Assembly: GCF_000730645.1 (NCBI RefSeq)
Contig: NZ_BBIU01000009.1
Span: forward strand, 1 to 64,000
Source of the DNA: Pseudomonas parafulva NBRC 16636 = DSM 17004
GTDB taxonomy: Bacteria; Pseudomonadota; Gammaproteobacteria; Pseudomonadales; Pseudomonadaceae
Length of the DNA stretch: 64,000 nt
Direction of reading: 5' to 3'
A model generated the notes under the pieces. That model did no database searches and was not told the DNA's origin. It saw nothing but the letters and a program-made list of their open reading frames with translations. This document shows, one piece after another, positions 1 to 12,423 of this stretch. The translations under genes and the position numbers were made by a program. Every line of letters starts with the position of its first letter. Positions within the stretch are counted from its first letter, which is position 1.

Positions 1-32
1 CACCGGCAAAGCCGGTGCCACACACCGCGGTG

Positions 33-63
33 CTTGCTTCGCGGGTAAACCCGCTCCCACAGG
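33..63. repeat. P. putida-type REP sequence
   Basis: The stretch reads gcttcgcgggtaaacccgct followed by cccacagga. It has the imperfect dyad gcgggt-aa-acccgc and the CCCACAGG tail typical of the intergenic REP elements of P. putida. Only this one copy was found in the window. An upstream ccggc...gccgg dyad at about 3-17 may belong to the same element. The rest of 1-183 holds only the leader of the first gene. Confidence 0.75.
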
Positions 64-183
64 ATGGCTTTTTGCTACAGAGCGGTGGTGAATTGGCCTC
101 TGGGTTATTGTCGGGATTGGCTATCGTGGGCCGTGTAGAGGGGCGTTAGTGTAGGCCCCTTCCACAGCCTCAGGAGGCCTACC

Positions 184-621
184 GTGCACAACCGAATCGA
201 ATGGGCCAGGCACGCGCCCGAAGCCCGTAAAGCCATGCTCGGCCTGGAGCAGGCCCTGGCCAGTAGTGGCCTGGAAAGCGACCTGCTGGAACTGGTCCGC
301 CTGCGCGCCTCGCAGATCAATGGCTGCGCCTACTGCGTCAACCTGCATGCCAACGACGCGCGCCAGGCGGGCGAAACCGAAGCGCGCCTGCAAACCTTGT
401 GCGTGTGGCAGGAAACCGCCTACTTCACGCCGCGTGAGCGGGCCGCCCTGGCCTGGGTGGAGAGCCTGACGCGGCTCCCGGAGCGCGGTGCGCCCCAGGC
501 CGAATACGAAGCCCTGCACGACCATTTCGAGCCTGGCGAAGTGGTCAACCTGACCTTGGCCATTGCCACCATCAATGCCTGGAACAGGTTTGGCGTAGGC
601 TTTGCGATGGTACCCGCCTGA
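184..621 (+). CDS. Carboxymuconolactone decarboxylase / AhpD-like protein
   Basis: This 145-residue protein starts at GTG 184, set by a strong AGGAGG upstream. The CxxC of the AhpD-like fold is seen as NGCAYCVNLH (C48, C51, H55), the redox centre of the alkylhydroperoxidase AhpD core. Family members are small helical cytoplasmic peroxidase-like proteins or gamma-carboxymuconolactone decarboxylases. The CxxC...H motif favours a peroxidase or redox role over a true decarboxylase. It is convergent with the AraC regulator downstream, which may or may not be related. The substrate is unknown. Confidence 0.85.
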   Translation: MHNRIEWARHAPEARKAMLGLEQALASSGLESDLLELVRLRASQINGCAYCVNLHANDARQAGETEARLQTLCVWQETAYFTPRERAALAWVESLTRLPERGAPQAEYEALHDHFEPGEVVNLTLAIATINAWNRFGVGFAMVPA

Positions 622-637
622 CCGCCCACCCAGTGCT

Positions 638-1648
638 TCAGTGCTGGGCCAGCAGCGCCCGGTAGCTGCCCGGGCTCTGCCCAGTCCACTTCTTGAAAGC
701 GCGGTGGAACGCGCTGGGCTCCTGGAAGCCGGCCTGTTCGGCAATCTCGGCGATGCTCAGCACGCCCTCGCGCAAATGCTCAAAGGCCCTGGCGCGGCGC
801 ACTTCGTCCTTGATCTGCTGGTACGAACGGCCCTCACGCTCCAACTGACGGCGGAACGTGCTGGCGCTGATGCCTTGCTCTTGCGCCAGCACCGCCAGGG
901 TCGGCCACTGCCCATGGCGCCGGGCACGCAGATGGCGGTAAACCTTGGCGACCAGGCCATCATGGTTGCGAAAGCGGATCACCAGGCCCTGAGGTGCGCT
1001 GCGCAAAAAGGTTTTAAGGGCAGCCACGTTCTGCACCACGGGCAACTGCAGGTACCCACTGTCGAACTCCACTTCGGTGCGCCCGCTGCCCAGCCGCAGG
1101 TCCGGCCCCCACAACAGCAGGTCGTCCTCCTGAGCCGGGCGCCCGACGGCCAGTTCGGTGCGATCAATGGCAATGCGCCGCCCGGCCAGCCAGCAAAGCA
1201 TGCCAATCATCAGTACTAGGTAGGTTTCTTCGGCATAAACACGGGTCAGAGGGTCCGGGATGCTCGATTGCACGCTCAGCAGCGCCCTGCCACCGCGCAC
1301 GCTCAGGCTGCCGCGCAGGTCACGCAGGAACAGGCCGAACCCTGCCAGGCACTGGCGCAGGGCTTTTTCCAGGTTGGGCTCCAGGATCAAGCCCCGGCAG
1401 ATCAGGGCAAAGCTGCCCAACGGCATGCCATGGCTGTCCAGGCAGAAGAACTCGTCGTCCAGGTGCTGGATCAGGGCCAGCCACAGCCTGGCAACTGCCT
1501 TGGCCGGCACACGCCCCTGCGGCTGCTGCAGCACGTGCGGGTCGATGCCCGCCGCCCGCAGGTATGAGTCACGCACGGTGGGGTCGGTGCGCAGTGCGTG
1601 CAGCATGGGGCTGAGGAAGTACACGGCGACCGAATCGCTATCGCGCAT
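638..1648 (-). CDS. AraC-family regulator with arabinose-binding-like N-terminal domain
   Basis: This 336-residue protein has a C-terminal AraC double helix-turn-helix over about residues 235-332. Recognisable pieces are SISASTFRRQLEREG and the second helix region IAEIAEQAGFQEPSAFHRAF, followed by KWTGQSPGSYR. The first 200 residues resemble the ligand-sensing domain found in OruR- and ArgR-type Pseudomonas regulators. It is transcribed divergently from the thiolase operon across a gap of about 170 bp, so it is the natural candidate activator of that operon. The effector is not apparent. Confidence 0.88.
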   Translation of the reverse strand: MRDSDSVAVYFLSPMLHALRTDPTVRDSYLRAAGIDPHVLQQPQGRVPAKAVARLWLALIQHLDDEFFCLDSHGMPLGSFALICRGLILEPNLEKALRQCLAGFGLFLRDLRGSLSVRGGRALLSVQSSIPDPLTRVYAEETYLVLMIGMLCWLAGRRIAIDRTELAVGRPAQEDDLLLWGPDLRLGSGRTEVEFDSGYLQLPVVQNVAALKTFLRSAPQGLVIRFRNHDGLVAKVYRHLRARRHGQWPTLAVLAQEQGISASTFRRQLEREGRSYQQIKDEVRRARAFEHLREGVLSIAEIAEQAGFQEPSAFHRAFKKWTGQSPGSYRALLAQH

Positions 1649-1816
1649 GGTGGTGTTCGCTGTCTATGCTGAGTGGCAAAAAACGCCAAGGGTTCTGAAC
1701 AGTTCCGGCATAGGCTGCAGCGGTGCCTTTGCCTAGACTCGGACCCACTCCCGGGTCACCGGCCATTCTCGCAGAGGCTGGGCCGGTCCCGCCATGCTTT
1801 AGCTTCTGGAGCGCCC

Positions 1817-3001
1817 ATGAGCAGCAAAGAAATCTACGTGGTCAGTGCCGTCCGTTCCGCCATCGGTGGCTTTGGCGGCGCACTGAAAGACTTGCCGTTG
1901 GCCGACCTCGCCAGCACGGTTACCCGGGCCGCCATCGAGCGTTCAGGTGTGGCAGCCGAACACATTGGCCATCTGGTGATGGGTACGGTCATCCCCACCG
2001 AACCGCGCGATGCCTACCTGGCGCGGGTGGCGGCCATCAACGCCGGCTTGCCGAAGGAAACCCCAGCGTTCAACGTCAACCGCCTGTGTGGTTCGGGCCT
2101 GCAGGCCATTGTTTCGGCAGCCCAGTGCCTGCTGTTGGGCGATGCCGAGGTGGCCGTGGCCGCTGGCGCCGAGTCCATGAGCCGCGGCCCCTACCTGTTG
2201 CCACAGGCCCGTTGGGGCGCGCGCATGGGGGACCTGAAAGGCATCGACTACACCGTCGGGGTACTGCAGGACCCGTTCCAGCACTTTCACATGGGTATTA
2301 CCGCCGAGAACGTCGCCACCCAGTGCGGCATCACCCGGCAGATGCAAGATGAACTCGCCCTGGTCAGCCAGCAGCGCGCAGCCCGCGCCATCGCCGAGGG
2401 CCGTTTTGCAGGCCAGATCGTGCCGCTGGAGCTGAAAACGCGTAAAGGCACGGTGCAGTTCAGCGTTGATGAGCACGTACGCGGGGATGTCACAGCTGAA
2501 CAACTGGCGGGGATGAAACCCGTGTTCAAGCCAGACGGTTCGGTCACTGCGGGCAACGCCAGCGGCATCAACGATGGCGCTGCCGGCCTGGTACTGGCCA
2601 GTGGCGATGCGGTCAAGCGCCTGGGCCTTATGCCGCTGGCGCGTGTGGTGGGCTATGCCCACGCGGGTGTAGAGCCGGCGCTGATGGGGCTGGGGCCGAT
2701 CCCGGCCACCCGCAATGTGCTGGCGCGCACGGGGCTCAAAGTGCAAGACCTGGATGTGATCGAGTCCAACGAGGCCTTTGCTGCCCAGGCCTGCGCCGTA
2801 GCCCGTGAGCTGGGCCTGGACCCGGACAAGGTCAACCCCAATGGCTCGGGTATTTCCCTGGGCCACCCCGTGGGCGCGACCGGGGCAATCATCGCCACCA
2901 AGGCCATCCACGAACTGCAACGCATCCAGGGGCGTTACGCCCTGGCCACCATGTGCATCGGCGGCGGCCAAGGCATTGCCGTCGTCTTCGAACGCGTCTG
3001 A
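1817..3001 (+). CDS. bktB: Acetyl-CoA acetyltransferase / beta-ketothiolase
   Basis: This is a 394-residue thiolase, the normal length for the family. The start ATG 1817 gives the expected N-terminus MSSKEIYVVSAVRS. Catalytic residues are all present: nucleophile C91 in NRLCGSG, H350 in GHPVGATG and C380 in CIGGGQG. It catalyses condensation or thiolysis of beta-ketoacyl-CoA. It is followed after 13 bp by a 3-hydroxyacyl-CoA dehydrogenase and then a TetR regulator, indicating a short-chain acyl-CoA operon. The symbol bktB reflects the matching thiolase-dehydrogenase-TetR arrangement I recall in P. putida. Chain-length preference cannot be read from sequence. Confidence 0.9.
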   Translation: MSSKEIYVVSAVRSAIGGFGGALKDLPLADLASTVTRAAIERSGVAAEHIGHLVMGTVIPTEPRDAYLARVAAINAGLPKETPAFNVNRLCGSGLQAIVSAAQCLLLGDAEVAVAAGAESMSRGPYLLPQARWGARMGDLKGIDYTVGVLQDPFQHFHMGITAENVATQCGITRQMQDELALVSQQRAARAIAEGRFAGQIVPLELKTRKGTVQFSVDEHVRGDVTAEQLAGMKPVFKPDGSVTAGNASGINDGAAGLVLASGDAVKRLGLMPLARVVGYAHAGVEPALMGLGPIPATRNVLARTGLKVQDLDVIESNEAFAAQACAVARELGLDPDKVNPNGSGISLGHPVGATGAIIATKAIHELQRIQGRYALATMCIGGGQGIAVVFERV

Positions 3002-3014
3002 ACAGGGCTGCCCC

Positions 3015-3863
3015 ATGAACATCGAACACATCGCCGTGATCGGCGCCGGCACCATGGGCAACGGGATCGCCCAGGTCTGCGCCATAGCGGGTTACCCGGT
3101 TGTGCTGGTGGATGTTGCTGACGCGGCGCTGGAGCGCGGTGTCGCCACCTTGAACAAGAACATGCAGCGCCAGGTGAGCAAAGGCACGCTGACCGCCGAG
3201 CAGGCAGCCGCCGCCAGCGCCCGTATCCGCACCACCACCGACTATGCCGGGCTTGGCACTGCGCAGCTGGTCATCGAGGCTGCCACCGAAAACCTGCAGC
3301 TCAAGCAGCGCATCCTCCAGCAAGTGGCGGCCAACGTTGCCACTGACTGCGTGATCGCCACCAACACCTCGTCGCTTTCAGTGACGCAGCTGGCCGCCAG
3401 TATCGAGCACCCGGAGCGCTTTATCGGGGTGCACTTCTTCAACCCCGTGCCCATGATGGCGCTGGTCGAGATCATCCGCGGGTTGCAGACCAGCGACGGC
3501 ACCTACGCCCAGGCGCTGCTGTTGACCGAAAAGCTCGGCAAGCGCCCGATCAGTGCCGGTAATCGCCCAGGCTTCGTGGTCAACCGTATTCTGGTACCGA
3601 TGATCAACGAAGCCATCTTCGTGCGCCAGGAAGGCCTGGCCAGTGCTGAAGACATCGATACGGGCATGTGCCTGGGCTGTAATCAACCCATCGGCCCGTT
3701 GGCACTCGCTGACCTGATCGGCCTGGACACCTTGCTGGCGATCATGGAGGCCTTCCACGAGGGCTTCAACGACAGCAAGTACCGACCTGCCCCGCTGCTA
3801 AGGGAAATGGTTGCGGCGGGCTGGCTCGGGCGCAAGAGCGGCCGCGGCTTCTTCACCTACTGA
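3015..3863 (+). CDS. hbd: 3-hydroxybutyryl-CoA dehydrogenase
   Basis: This 282-residue NAD(P)-dependent dehydrogenase has the N-terminal Rossmann motif GAGTMGNGIA (residues 10-19). The family active site is seen as NTSSLSVTQLA (S119) and H140 in GVHFFNPVP. The C-terminal helical dimerisation domain includes NRPGFVVNRI and ends GRKSGRGFFTY. It interconverts 3-hydroxyacyl-CoA and acetoacetyl-CoA type substrates. It sits 13 bp after the thiolase, so the two enzymes likely act consecutively. The length fits single-function Hbd rather than the fused FadB-type protein. Confidence 0.92.
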   Translation: MNIEHIAVIGAGTMGNGIAQVCAIAGYPVVLVDVADAALERGVATLNKNMQRQVSKGTLTAEQAAAASARIRTTTDYAGLGTAQLVIEAATENLQLKQRILQQVAANVATDCVIATNTSSLSVTQLAASIEHPERFIGVHFFNPVPMMALVEIIRGLQTSDGTYAQALLLTEKLGKRPISAGNRPGFVVNRILVPMINEAIFVRQEGLASAEDIDTGMCLGCNQPIGPLALADLIGLDTLLAIMEAFHEGFNDSKYRPAPLLREMVAAGWLGRKSGRGFFTY

Positions 3864-3874
3864 GGCGATGCGCC

Positions 3875-4456
3875 ATGCCCCCACTCGATGCCGCGCTGCG
3901 CTGTGCCAATTTTGAAGAGCGACGTGACCGGGCCATGGCGCTGTTCGCAGAAAAAGGCTTCGGCCAGGTCAGCATGCGCGAACTGGCCGCCCACATCGGG
4001 CTGAGCGCCGGCTCGTTGTACCACCACTTCCCCAGCAAGCAGGACCTGCTGTTCGACCTGATCGAGGAACTGTACGAAGAGCTGCATGCCACCCTCGGCC
4101 AGACCCGACAGGCGATGGCACGCGGGGCATCGGCGCTGAGCTGCCTGGTTGCGGCGCACTGGCAATTGCATGCCGAGCGGCCCTTGCAGTTCCGCCTGGC
4201 AGAGCGTGACCTGTGCTGCCTGAACGAGGCACAGCAGGGGCAGCTGGCGGCGCTGCGCTCACGTTATCAGGCGGAATTGTTGCGGTTGATTGCACCGCAG
4301 GCCAGGCTGCACAAGCAGGCGCTGCTGGCCACCGCGCAGGTGCTGGCAACGTTGCTGAATCAGTTGCCAGGCATGCTCCAGGCATTGCCCGAGCGCGAGG
4401 GCTTGGCCCTCATGGAACGCATTGTGCTGGGCGGGCTGGAGCGGGCCTTGGCTTAG
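3875..4456 (+). CDS. TetR/AcrR-family transcriptional regulator
   Basis: This 193-residue protein has an N-terminal TetR helix-turn-helix at about residues 12-57: ALFAEKGFGQVSMRELAAHIG and then SAGSLYHHFPSKQDLLFDLI. The remaining helical domain would bind an effector, probably an acyl-CoA or related small molecule given its place 11 bp after hbd. It is probably the operon's own repressor, but I see no clear operator palindrome upstream of the thiolase. Confidence 0.88.
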   Translation: MPPLDAALRCANFEERRDRAMALFAEKGFGQVSMRELAAHIGLSAGSLYHHFPSKQDLLFDLIEELYEELHATLGQTRQAMARGASALSCLVAAHWQLHAERPLQFRLAERDLCCLNEAQQGQLAALRSRYQAELLRLIAPQARLHKQALLATAQVLATLLNQLPGMLQALPEREGLALMERIVLGGLERALA

Positions 4457-4492
4457 GCGCCCCACGGTTGGCAACGTTACACCCGCCCTGCA

Positions 4493-4870
4493 TCAGCACA
4501 GCTGGTTCTGGATCTGATCGCGCAATGTGTTCAGGTCGAATGGCTTGGCCAAAATCGGCGCCTTGCGCGCGATAGGGCTGCCAGACTCAAGGATTTCCGC
4601 CGGGTAGCCACTGATGAAGATCACCTTCAGGTCTGGGCGCAACTTTACAGCGGGCTCGGCGATGTCTACACCGGAAATGCCACCAGGCAAGCGGAAGTCG
4701 GTCACCATCAAGTCGAGGTGCGGCTTGCTCGCCAAAATGGCGAACGCCTGCTCGCCGTCTTCCGCCACCAGCACGTGGTAGCCCTCACCGGCCAGGTAGT
4801 CCCGCAGAATCATGCGGATTGCCGGCTCATCTTCCACCACCAGCACCACATCTTGCGCATCTTCACTCAT
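4493..4870 (-). CDS. Single-domain response regulator (receiver only)
   Basis: The chosen start ATG 4870 gives 125 residues and has AAGG about 9 bases upstream. A TTG at 4918 would overlap the preceding kinase gene as TTGA and add 16 residues, but it lacks a clear Shine-Dalgarno sequence. The whole protein is a CheY-like receiver. The acidic pair is in VVEDE, the phospho-acceptor is D58 in VTDFRLPGG, and the conserved Lys is in LAKPFD. There is no output domain. It is probably the acceptor or shuttle for the kinases encoded just upstream in the same operon. Confidence 0.87.
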   Translation of the reverse strand: MSEDAQDVVLVVEDEPAIRMILRDYLAGEGYHVLVAEDGEQAFAILASKPHLDLMVTDFRLPGGISGVDIAEPAVKLRPDLKVIFISGYPAEILESGSPIARKAPILAKPFDLNTLRDQIQNQLC

Positions 4871-4914
4871 ATCGAAACCTTGAAATTCTTGCAGTTGGCC
4901 ATCAGACCCCAGGC

Positions 4915-6141
4915 TCAAGCAGAGGTTGCCCGCACCTGATCGTTTTGTTGTTCTCGCTCACCGAGCGGTAATTGCAGGGTGAAGGTGGCACCTTCGCCCT
5001 CCTCGCTTTCCACCACTATACGCCCGCCATGGGCCTGTACGATCTGGTCGGAAATGTACAACCCCAACCCCAGCCCGCCTGTGGCCTGCTGCGTCGCCAC
5101 CCGCTCGAACTGCTGGAAGATGCGCCGCTGGTTGGCGGCACCAATACCGATGCCGTGGTCCTGCACCTGGACGCACGCCATGTCGTCCTCCTGAAACACC
5201 CGAACCTGTACAGGTTTGCGTTCGCCATAACGCAAAGCATTGGACAACAGGTTGGCCAGTACTTGTTCAATCCGAAATTCATCCCACTCACCGTGCATAT
5301 GCGCTGGGCACTGCAACTCGATACGCGTGTCCAGCGCAGCGGCCTGGGCAGCGAAGTTTTCCGCCAGGCCACGCACCAGCTGGCACAGGTCGAATGCCTT
5401 CGGGCGCAGGGACAGTTTGCCGGTGCGGATGCGCGAAACGTCGAGCATGTCTTCAATCAGGCGGATCAGGCTGTTGATCTGCCGTTCATCGCGCTCGACC
5501 ATGGCCTGGAGCTTGTCGCGGCTGAAGGCATCGAGGTTGCCGCGCGCCAGGTGCAGCTTGCGCAGTTGAGTTTCCAGAATCAGGCCATTGAGCGGGGTGC
5601 GTACTTCGTGGGACACGATCGACATGAAGTCGTCACGCATGCGCACGGCACGCTCAAGCTCCACACGCGCAGCCTGCAACTGGCCGAGCAGCTGTTCCTG
5701 CTCCTGACGGCTGCGCTCCAGCGCCTGCAACTGCCGGTCCAGCACCTTGCGCTGGCGGTAAAGGTCGACGAACACCGAGACCTTGCTCTTCACCGCGAAG
5801 GTATCCAGCGGCTTGTAGAGAAAATCCACTGCCCCGCTTTCATAGCCCTTGAAGGCATAGTCCATCTCGCGCCCGGCTGCGGTCACGAACACGATCGGAA
5901 TGTTGCGGGTTTTCTCTGTACCACGCATCAGTTCGGCCAGCTCGAACCCATTCATGCCGGGCATCTGCACATCCAGGATCGCCAGGGCGAACTCGTGCTC
6001 GAGCAACAGCGACAATGCGGCTTCGGCGGACTGTGCCTGGTGCACCTCACGGTCCTCGCCCTGGATCAGGGCGTCGAGTGCCAGCAGGTTCTCCGGCAAA
6101 TCATCGACGATCAGCAATTTGGCGATGGTGTGGCTTAGCAT
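4915..6141 (-). CDS. Receiver-histidine kinase fusion (REC-HisKA-HATPase)
   Basis: This 408-residue protein begins with a receiver domain (residues 7-125; DVQMPGMNG holds the phospho-acceptor Asp, YKPLD the Lys). A short coiled coil follows, then HisKA with SHEVRTPLNG and a C-terminal ATPase with NALRYG and GLGLGLYI. It has no membrane segment, so it is a cytoplasmic kinase that receives its own input by phosphotransfer. The end of its gene reaches the single-domain receiver and its start overlaps cheB by 7 bp, so it is an internal link of the signalling operon. Confidence 0.9.
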   Translation of the reverse strand: MLSHTIAKLLIVDDLPENLLALDALIQGEDREVHQAQSAEAALSLLLEHEFALAILDVQMPGMNGFELAELMRGTEKTRNIPIVFVTAAGREMDYAFKGYESGAVDFLYKPLDTFAVKSKVSVFVDLYRQRKVLDRQLQALERSRQEQEQLLGQLQAARVELERAVRMRDDFMSIVSHEVRTPLNGLILETQLRKLHLARGNLDAFSRDKLQAMVERDERQINSLIRLIEDMLDVSRIRTGKLSLRPKAFDLCQLVRGLAENFAAQAAALDTRIELQCPAHMHGEWDEFRIEQVLANLLSNALRYGERKPVQVRVFQEDDMACVQVQDHGIGIGAANQRRIFQQFERVATQQATGGLGLGLYISDQIVQAHGGRIVVESEEGEGATFTLQLPLGEREQQNDQVRATSA

Positions 6142-6710
6142 GCGCTGGGTTCCAGGGTTGCGAGCAACTGCTCGATGCCGCTCAGAGGAAGAATATGGTC
6201 AGGCCTGTGCAGGGCCAGGGCGGCCTCCGGCATCAGCGCAACCTGTGCGTCGCGGGGGTCCTGGACGATGGTCCGGCCGCCGCTGTTCTTGATGTAGGCC
6301 AGCCCTTCGGCGCCGTCTTCATTGGCACCGGTGAGCAGTATACCCAGCAGGCTTTCGCCATAGGCGTCCGCTGCCGACATGAAAAGGTAGTCGATGGAAG
6401 GCCTGGAAAAATGCCGCGGGGGCTCCTGGCTCAGCGACAGGGTCAGGTCACGCTCTACCGACAGGTGGTAGCCAGGGCCGGCCACGTAGATCGCCCCCGG
6501 CTGCACAGGCTGCTTGTCACGCGCTTCGCACACCGGCCGGCCAAGACGGCGTTGTAACACATCGGCCAGGTGGCTTTCGCGGTTGTGCGGCAAGTGCAGC
6601 AGGCACAGGACCGACACTGCCATGTCGGCCGGCAGCCCGCCCAGCACCTTGAACAGCGCTGTCACGCCGCCTGCCGAGGCGCCAATTACCACAGCACGGA
6701 TACCCTTCAT
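6135..6710 (-). CDS. CheB-type methylesterase domain protein (no receiver)
   Basis: This 191-residue protein consists of the CheB C-terminal catalytic domain alone. The triad is visible: S12 in IGASAGGV, H39 in LLHLPH and D132 in LLTGANEDG. CheB deamidates or demethylates chemoreceptor glutamates. The normal N-terminal receiver is absent, so phospho-control must come from elsewhere. The start ATG 6710 overlaps the end of cheR by 4 bp; a longer frame runs upstream but lies inside cheR. No methyl-accepting protein is encoded nearby, so the substrate may be a remote receptor or the neighbouring kinase. Confidence 0.87.
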   Translation of the reverse strand: MKGIRAVVIGASAGGVTALFKVLGGLPADMAVSVLCLLHLPHNRESHLADVLQRRLGRPVCEARDKQPVQPGAIYVAGPGYHLSVERDLTLSLSQEPPRHFSRPSIDYLFMSAADAYGESLLGILLTGANEDGAEGLAYIKNSGGRTIVQDPRDAQVALMPEAALALHRPDHILPLSGIEQLLATLEPSAC

Positions 6711-7524
6711 AGCTTGCGGTAAATCCGCTCGGGCCGAACCCAGGGCTCGAAGCGCTGGCCGTAGGCAGAAAAGTCGATCGACTCCTTGCTGCCCAGCACC
6801 AGAAAGCCGCGGTGGCACAACGATTCATGAAATAGGCCCAGGGCGCGGTCCTGCAATGCCTTGTCGAAATAGATCAGCACATTGCGGCAAGAGACCAGCT
6901 GGGTTTCGGAAAACACACTGTCGGTGGCCAGGCTGTGATCGGCAAAGGTCACCTGCTCGCGCAAGGTGCTGTCCATGATCGCGTTGCCGTAGGCTGCCGT
7001 GTAGTACTCGGCGAAGTCCCGGCGCCCACCCGCCAGCCGGTAGTTCTCGGCATATTCACGCATGCTCTGCATGGAATAGATGCCTTGCTTGGCTTTTTCC
7101 AGCGAATGAGGGTTGATGTCGGTGGCATAGATGATGGTGCGCTCCAGCAGGCCCTCCTCGCGCAGCAGGATGGCCATTGAATACACCTCTTCACCTGTGC
7201 TGCAGCCTGCGATCCACACCTTGATCGAGGGCCAGGTGTGCAGCAACGGCACCACCTCCTGGCGCAAGGCCAGGAAGTGGCCGGGGTCTCGGAACATCTC
7301 GCTGACCGGGATCGTCAGGTACTGCAGCAACTGCATGAACATGCTCGGGTCGTGCAGCACACGCTCCTGCAGGGCCGAGACGGTATGGCAGTCGAACTGG
7401 CGCAAGGCATGCAGGATCCTGCGCTTGATCGAAGCACCGGAATAATTGCGAAAATCGTAGCTGTACTTGAGGTAGATCGCCTCGATCAGCAAACGGATTT
7501 CAATGTCGGTGTTACGTTCGCTAC

Positions 7525-7528
<4 letters not shown>
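6707..7528 (-). CDS. CheR-type protein methyltransferase
   Basis: The N-terminal CheR helical domain is followed by a SAM-binding domain with IAGCSTGEEVYSMAI. Later motifs are YATDINPHSLEKAK and ETQLVSCRNVLIYFD. It methylates glutamate side chains of chemoreceptors using SAM. I prefer TTG 7528 (273 residues), which has TGGAGCG at proper spacing and overlaps the upstream stop as TTGA; an ATG at 7552 would add eight residues. It is coupled to cheB by a 4-bp overlap. The absence of a receptor gene makes this an atypical chemosensory set. Confidence 0.88.
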
Positions 7529-10989
<3,461 letters not shown>

Positions 10990-11225
10990 GTGATAACGCC
11001 CGAGCAATTAACGTCCATGTAGGCCATGGCCGATTATTCGTTATTGTGAGCCACCGCGTGCGTGAAGCAAATCCTGCCTGGTCGGTCAGGGCGGGGCATT
11101 TAGCCAGTATTTGAAAGATGCCTGCGCCAATCGTTCCATCTAATTGATGAGAAAGGTATCCTCGGGAACTTCTGGGGCCTTTCAGCGTACAGACTAGAGA
11201 CACTATTAATGACAGGATCCCAACC

Positions 11226-11591
11226 ATGCCCCTTCTGGTAGTCGAAGACGACGACATCGTACGCATGCTGATGGTCGATGTGCTCGAAGAACTCGGCTAC
11301 GAGATCATCGAAGCAGAAGACGCAACGTCTGCCCTGCGAGTACTCGAGGACGCTAACCAGCACCTGGACCTGATGATAACCGATGTGGGTTTGCCAGACA
11401 TTCGGGGTGAAGAGTTGGCGGCCCGTGCGCGGAGCTTGCGCCCGGTGCTCAACATCATGTTCGCCAGTGGCTATGCCGACAGCTTCGATCTGCCCGAGGG
11501 CATGCACCGGATCAGCAAGCCGTTCAGCATCGATCAGCTCCGGGACAAGGTGGCCGCGATCGTGGGCCCAGGTGCAGGGGACGAGGGTTAA
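11226..11591 (+). CDS. Single-domain response regulator
   Basis: This 121-residue CheY-like receiver has the acidic cluster VVEDDD near the N-terminus. The phospho-acceptor Asp is in MITDVGLPDIRG, and the conserved Lys is in ISKPFSID. It has no output domain. It is divergent from the large hybrid kinase and so is probably a partner of that phosphorelay. Its last 4 bp overlap the end of the convergent cobF gene. Confidence 0.87.
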   Translation: MPLLVVEDDDIVRMLMVDVLEELGYEIIEAEDATSALRVLEDANQHLDLMITDVGLPDIRGEELAARARSLRPVLNIMFASGYADSFDLPEGMHRISKPFSIDQLRDKVAAIVGPGAGDEG

Positions 11592-12352
11592 CAGGTTTCG
11601 CCCGCTGTTTCGCGTCGCAACAGGTACGTGTCCATGATCCAGCCTTTGCGAAGCCGCGCGCCGGCCCGCAGTTCAAGGATGCGCGCTTTGACGGCCTCCA
11701 GAGGGCCGGCGACCAGCAATTCGTCCTCGGTGCCCAGGTAAGCGCCCCAGTAGATCGTAAGGGCCGGGTCATTCAGGGTGGCGAATGCGCACTGGCCGTC
11801 GAGCATGACTACCACGTTGTCAATTCGATCGACCCCCTCCAATTGCCGCCCGGGCAGTATTAGCAGAGGCTCGCCAATGCGGTTGAGGGTTATCTGATGA
11901 CGGGCTGCCAGCACTTGCACGCTGCTGATACCAGGGATGACGTGCACCCGCAGCTCCACGCCCTGCTCGCGCACCCGCGTTAAAATACGCAGCGTGCTGT
12001 CGTACAGGGTTGGCTCGCCCCATAACAGGAAGGCGCCGCACTCGCCCGCAGCGATGTGTTGCTCGATCAACGTGGCATAGACGGTGGCGCGCTCGCGGTG
12101 CCAATCACGCACGGCCCCCACGTAGTCGGCTGGGTTGCCTTCCCGTGTAGGGTCGGGCATTTGTACCAGGCGGTAGCCGCCCTCCGGGCGGTAGCGTTCG
12201 AGGATACGTTTGCGCAGATGCAACAGGTCTTGCTTGTCAGGGCCCTTGTCCATGATGAAGAACACGCTGGCGCGGCGCAGGGCGGTGACTGCCTGGTAGG
12301 TGACCTGGGCGGGGTCGCCCGGGCCGATGCCGATGAGCAAGACTTCTTTCAC
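11588..12352 (-). CDS. cobF: Precorrin-6A synthase (deacetylating), CobF
   Basis: This 254-residue SAM-dependent tetrapyrrole methylase has the family motif LLIGIGPGDP near the N-terminus. LLWGEPTLYDSTLRI and VIPGISSVQVLAARH follow in the middle. CobF methylates C-1 of precorrin-5 with loss of acetate, a step specific to the aerobic (oxygen-dependent) cobalamin pathway. The start is GTG 12352, with GGAAGG upstream. It stands alone with no other cob gene beside it. It shows that this organism probably makes B12, which is relevant to the cobalamin-riboswitch genes at 52.9-61.6 kb. Confidence 0.9.
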   Translation of the reverse strand: MKEVLLIGIGPGDPAQVTYQAVTALRRASVFFIMDKGPDKQDLLHLRKRILERYRPEGGYRLVQMPDPTREGNPADYVGAVRDWHRERATVYATLIEQHIAAGECGAFLLWGEPTLYDSTLRILTRVREQGVELRVHVIPGISSVQVLAARHQITLNRIGEPLLILPGRQLEGVDRIDNVVVMLDGQCAFATLNDPALTIYWGAYLGTEDELLVAGPLEAVKARILELRAGARLRKGWIMDTYLLRRETAGETC

Positions 12353-12423
12353 ACGTGTGCCTTCCAGAGTGTTTGATTCGCGGATTCGTAGGCGCGAGCA
12401 TAGCGTGCGATGCGCAGGTGGTT

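Noticed and set aside
602-1567. Long open frames on the plus strand opposite the AraC gene
   Set aside because: They mirror the real gene in a high-GC genome, have no start signals and read as Gln/Ala/His-rich translations without domains.
4972-6138. Long plus-strand open frame opposite the REC-kinase gene
   Set aside because: It is an antisense shadow of a gene with clear receiver and kinase motifs, and its translation has no recognisable domain.
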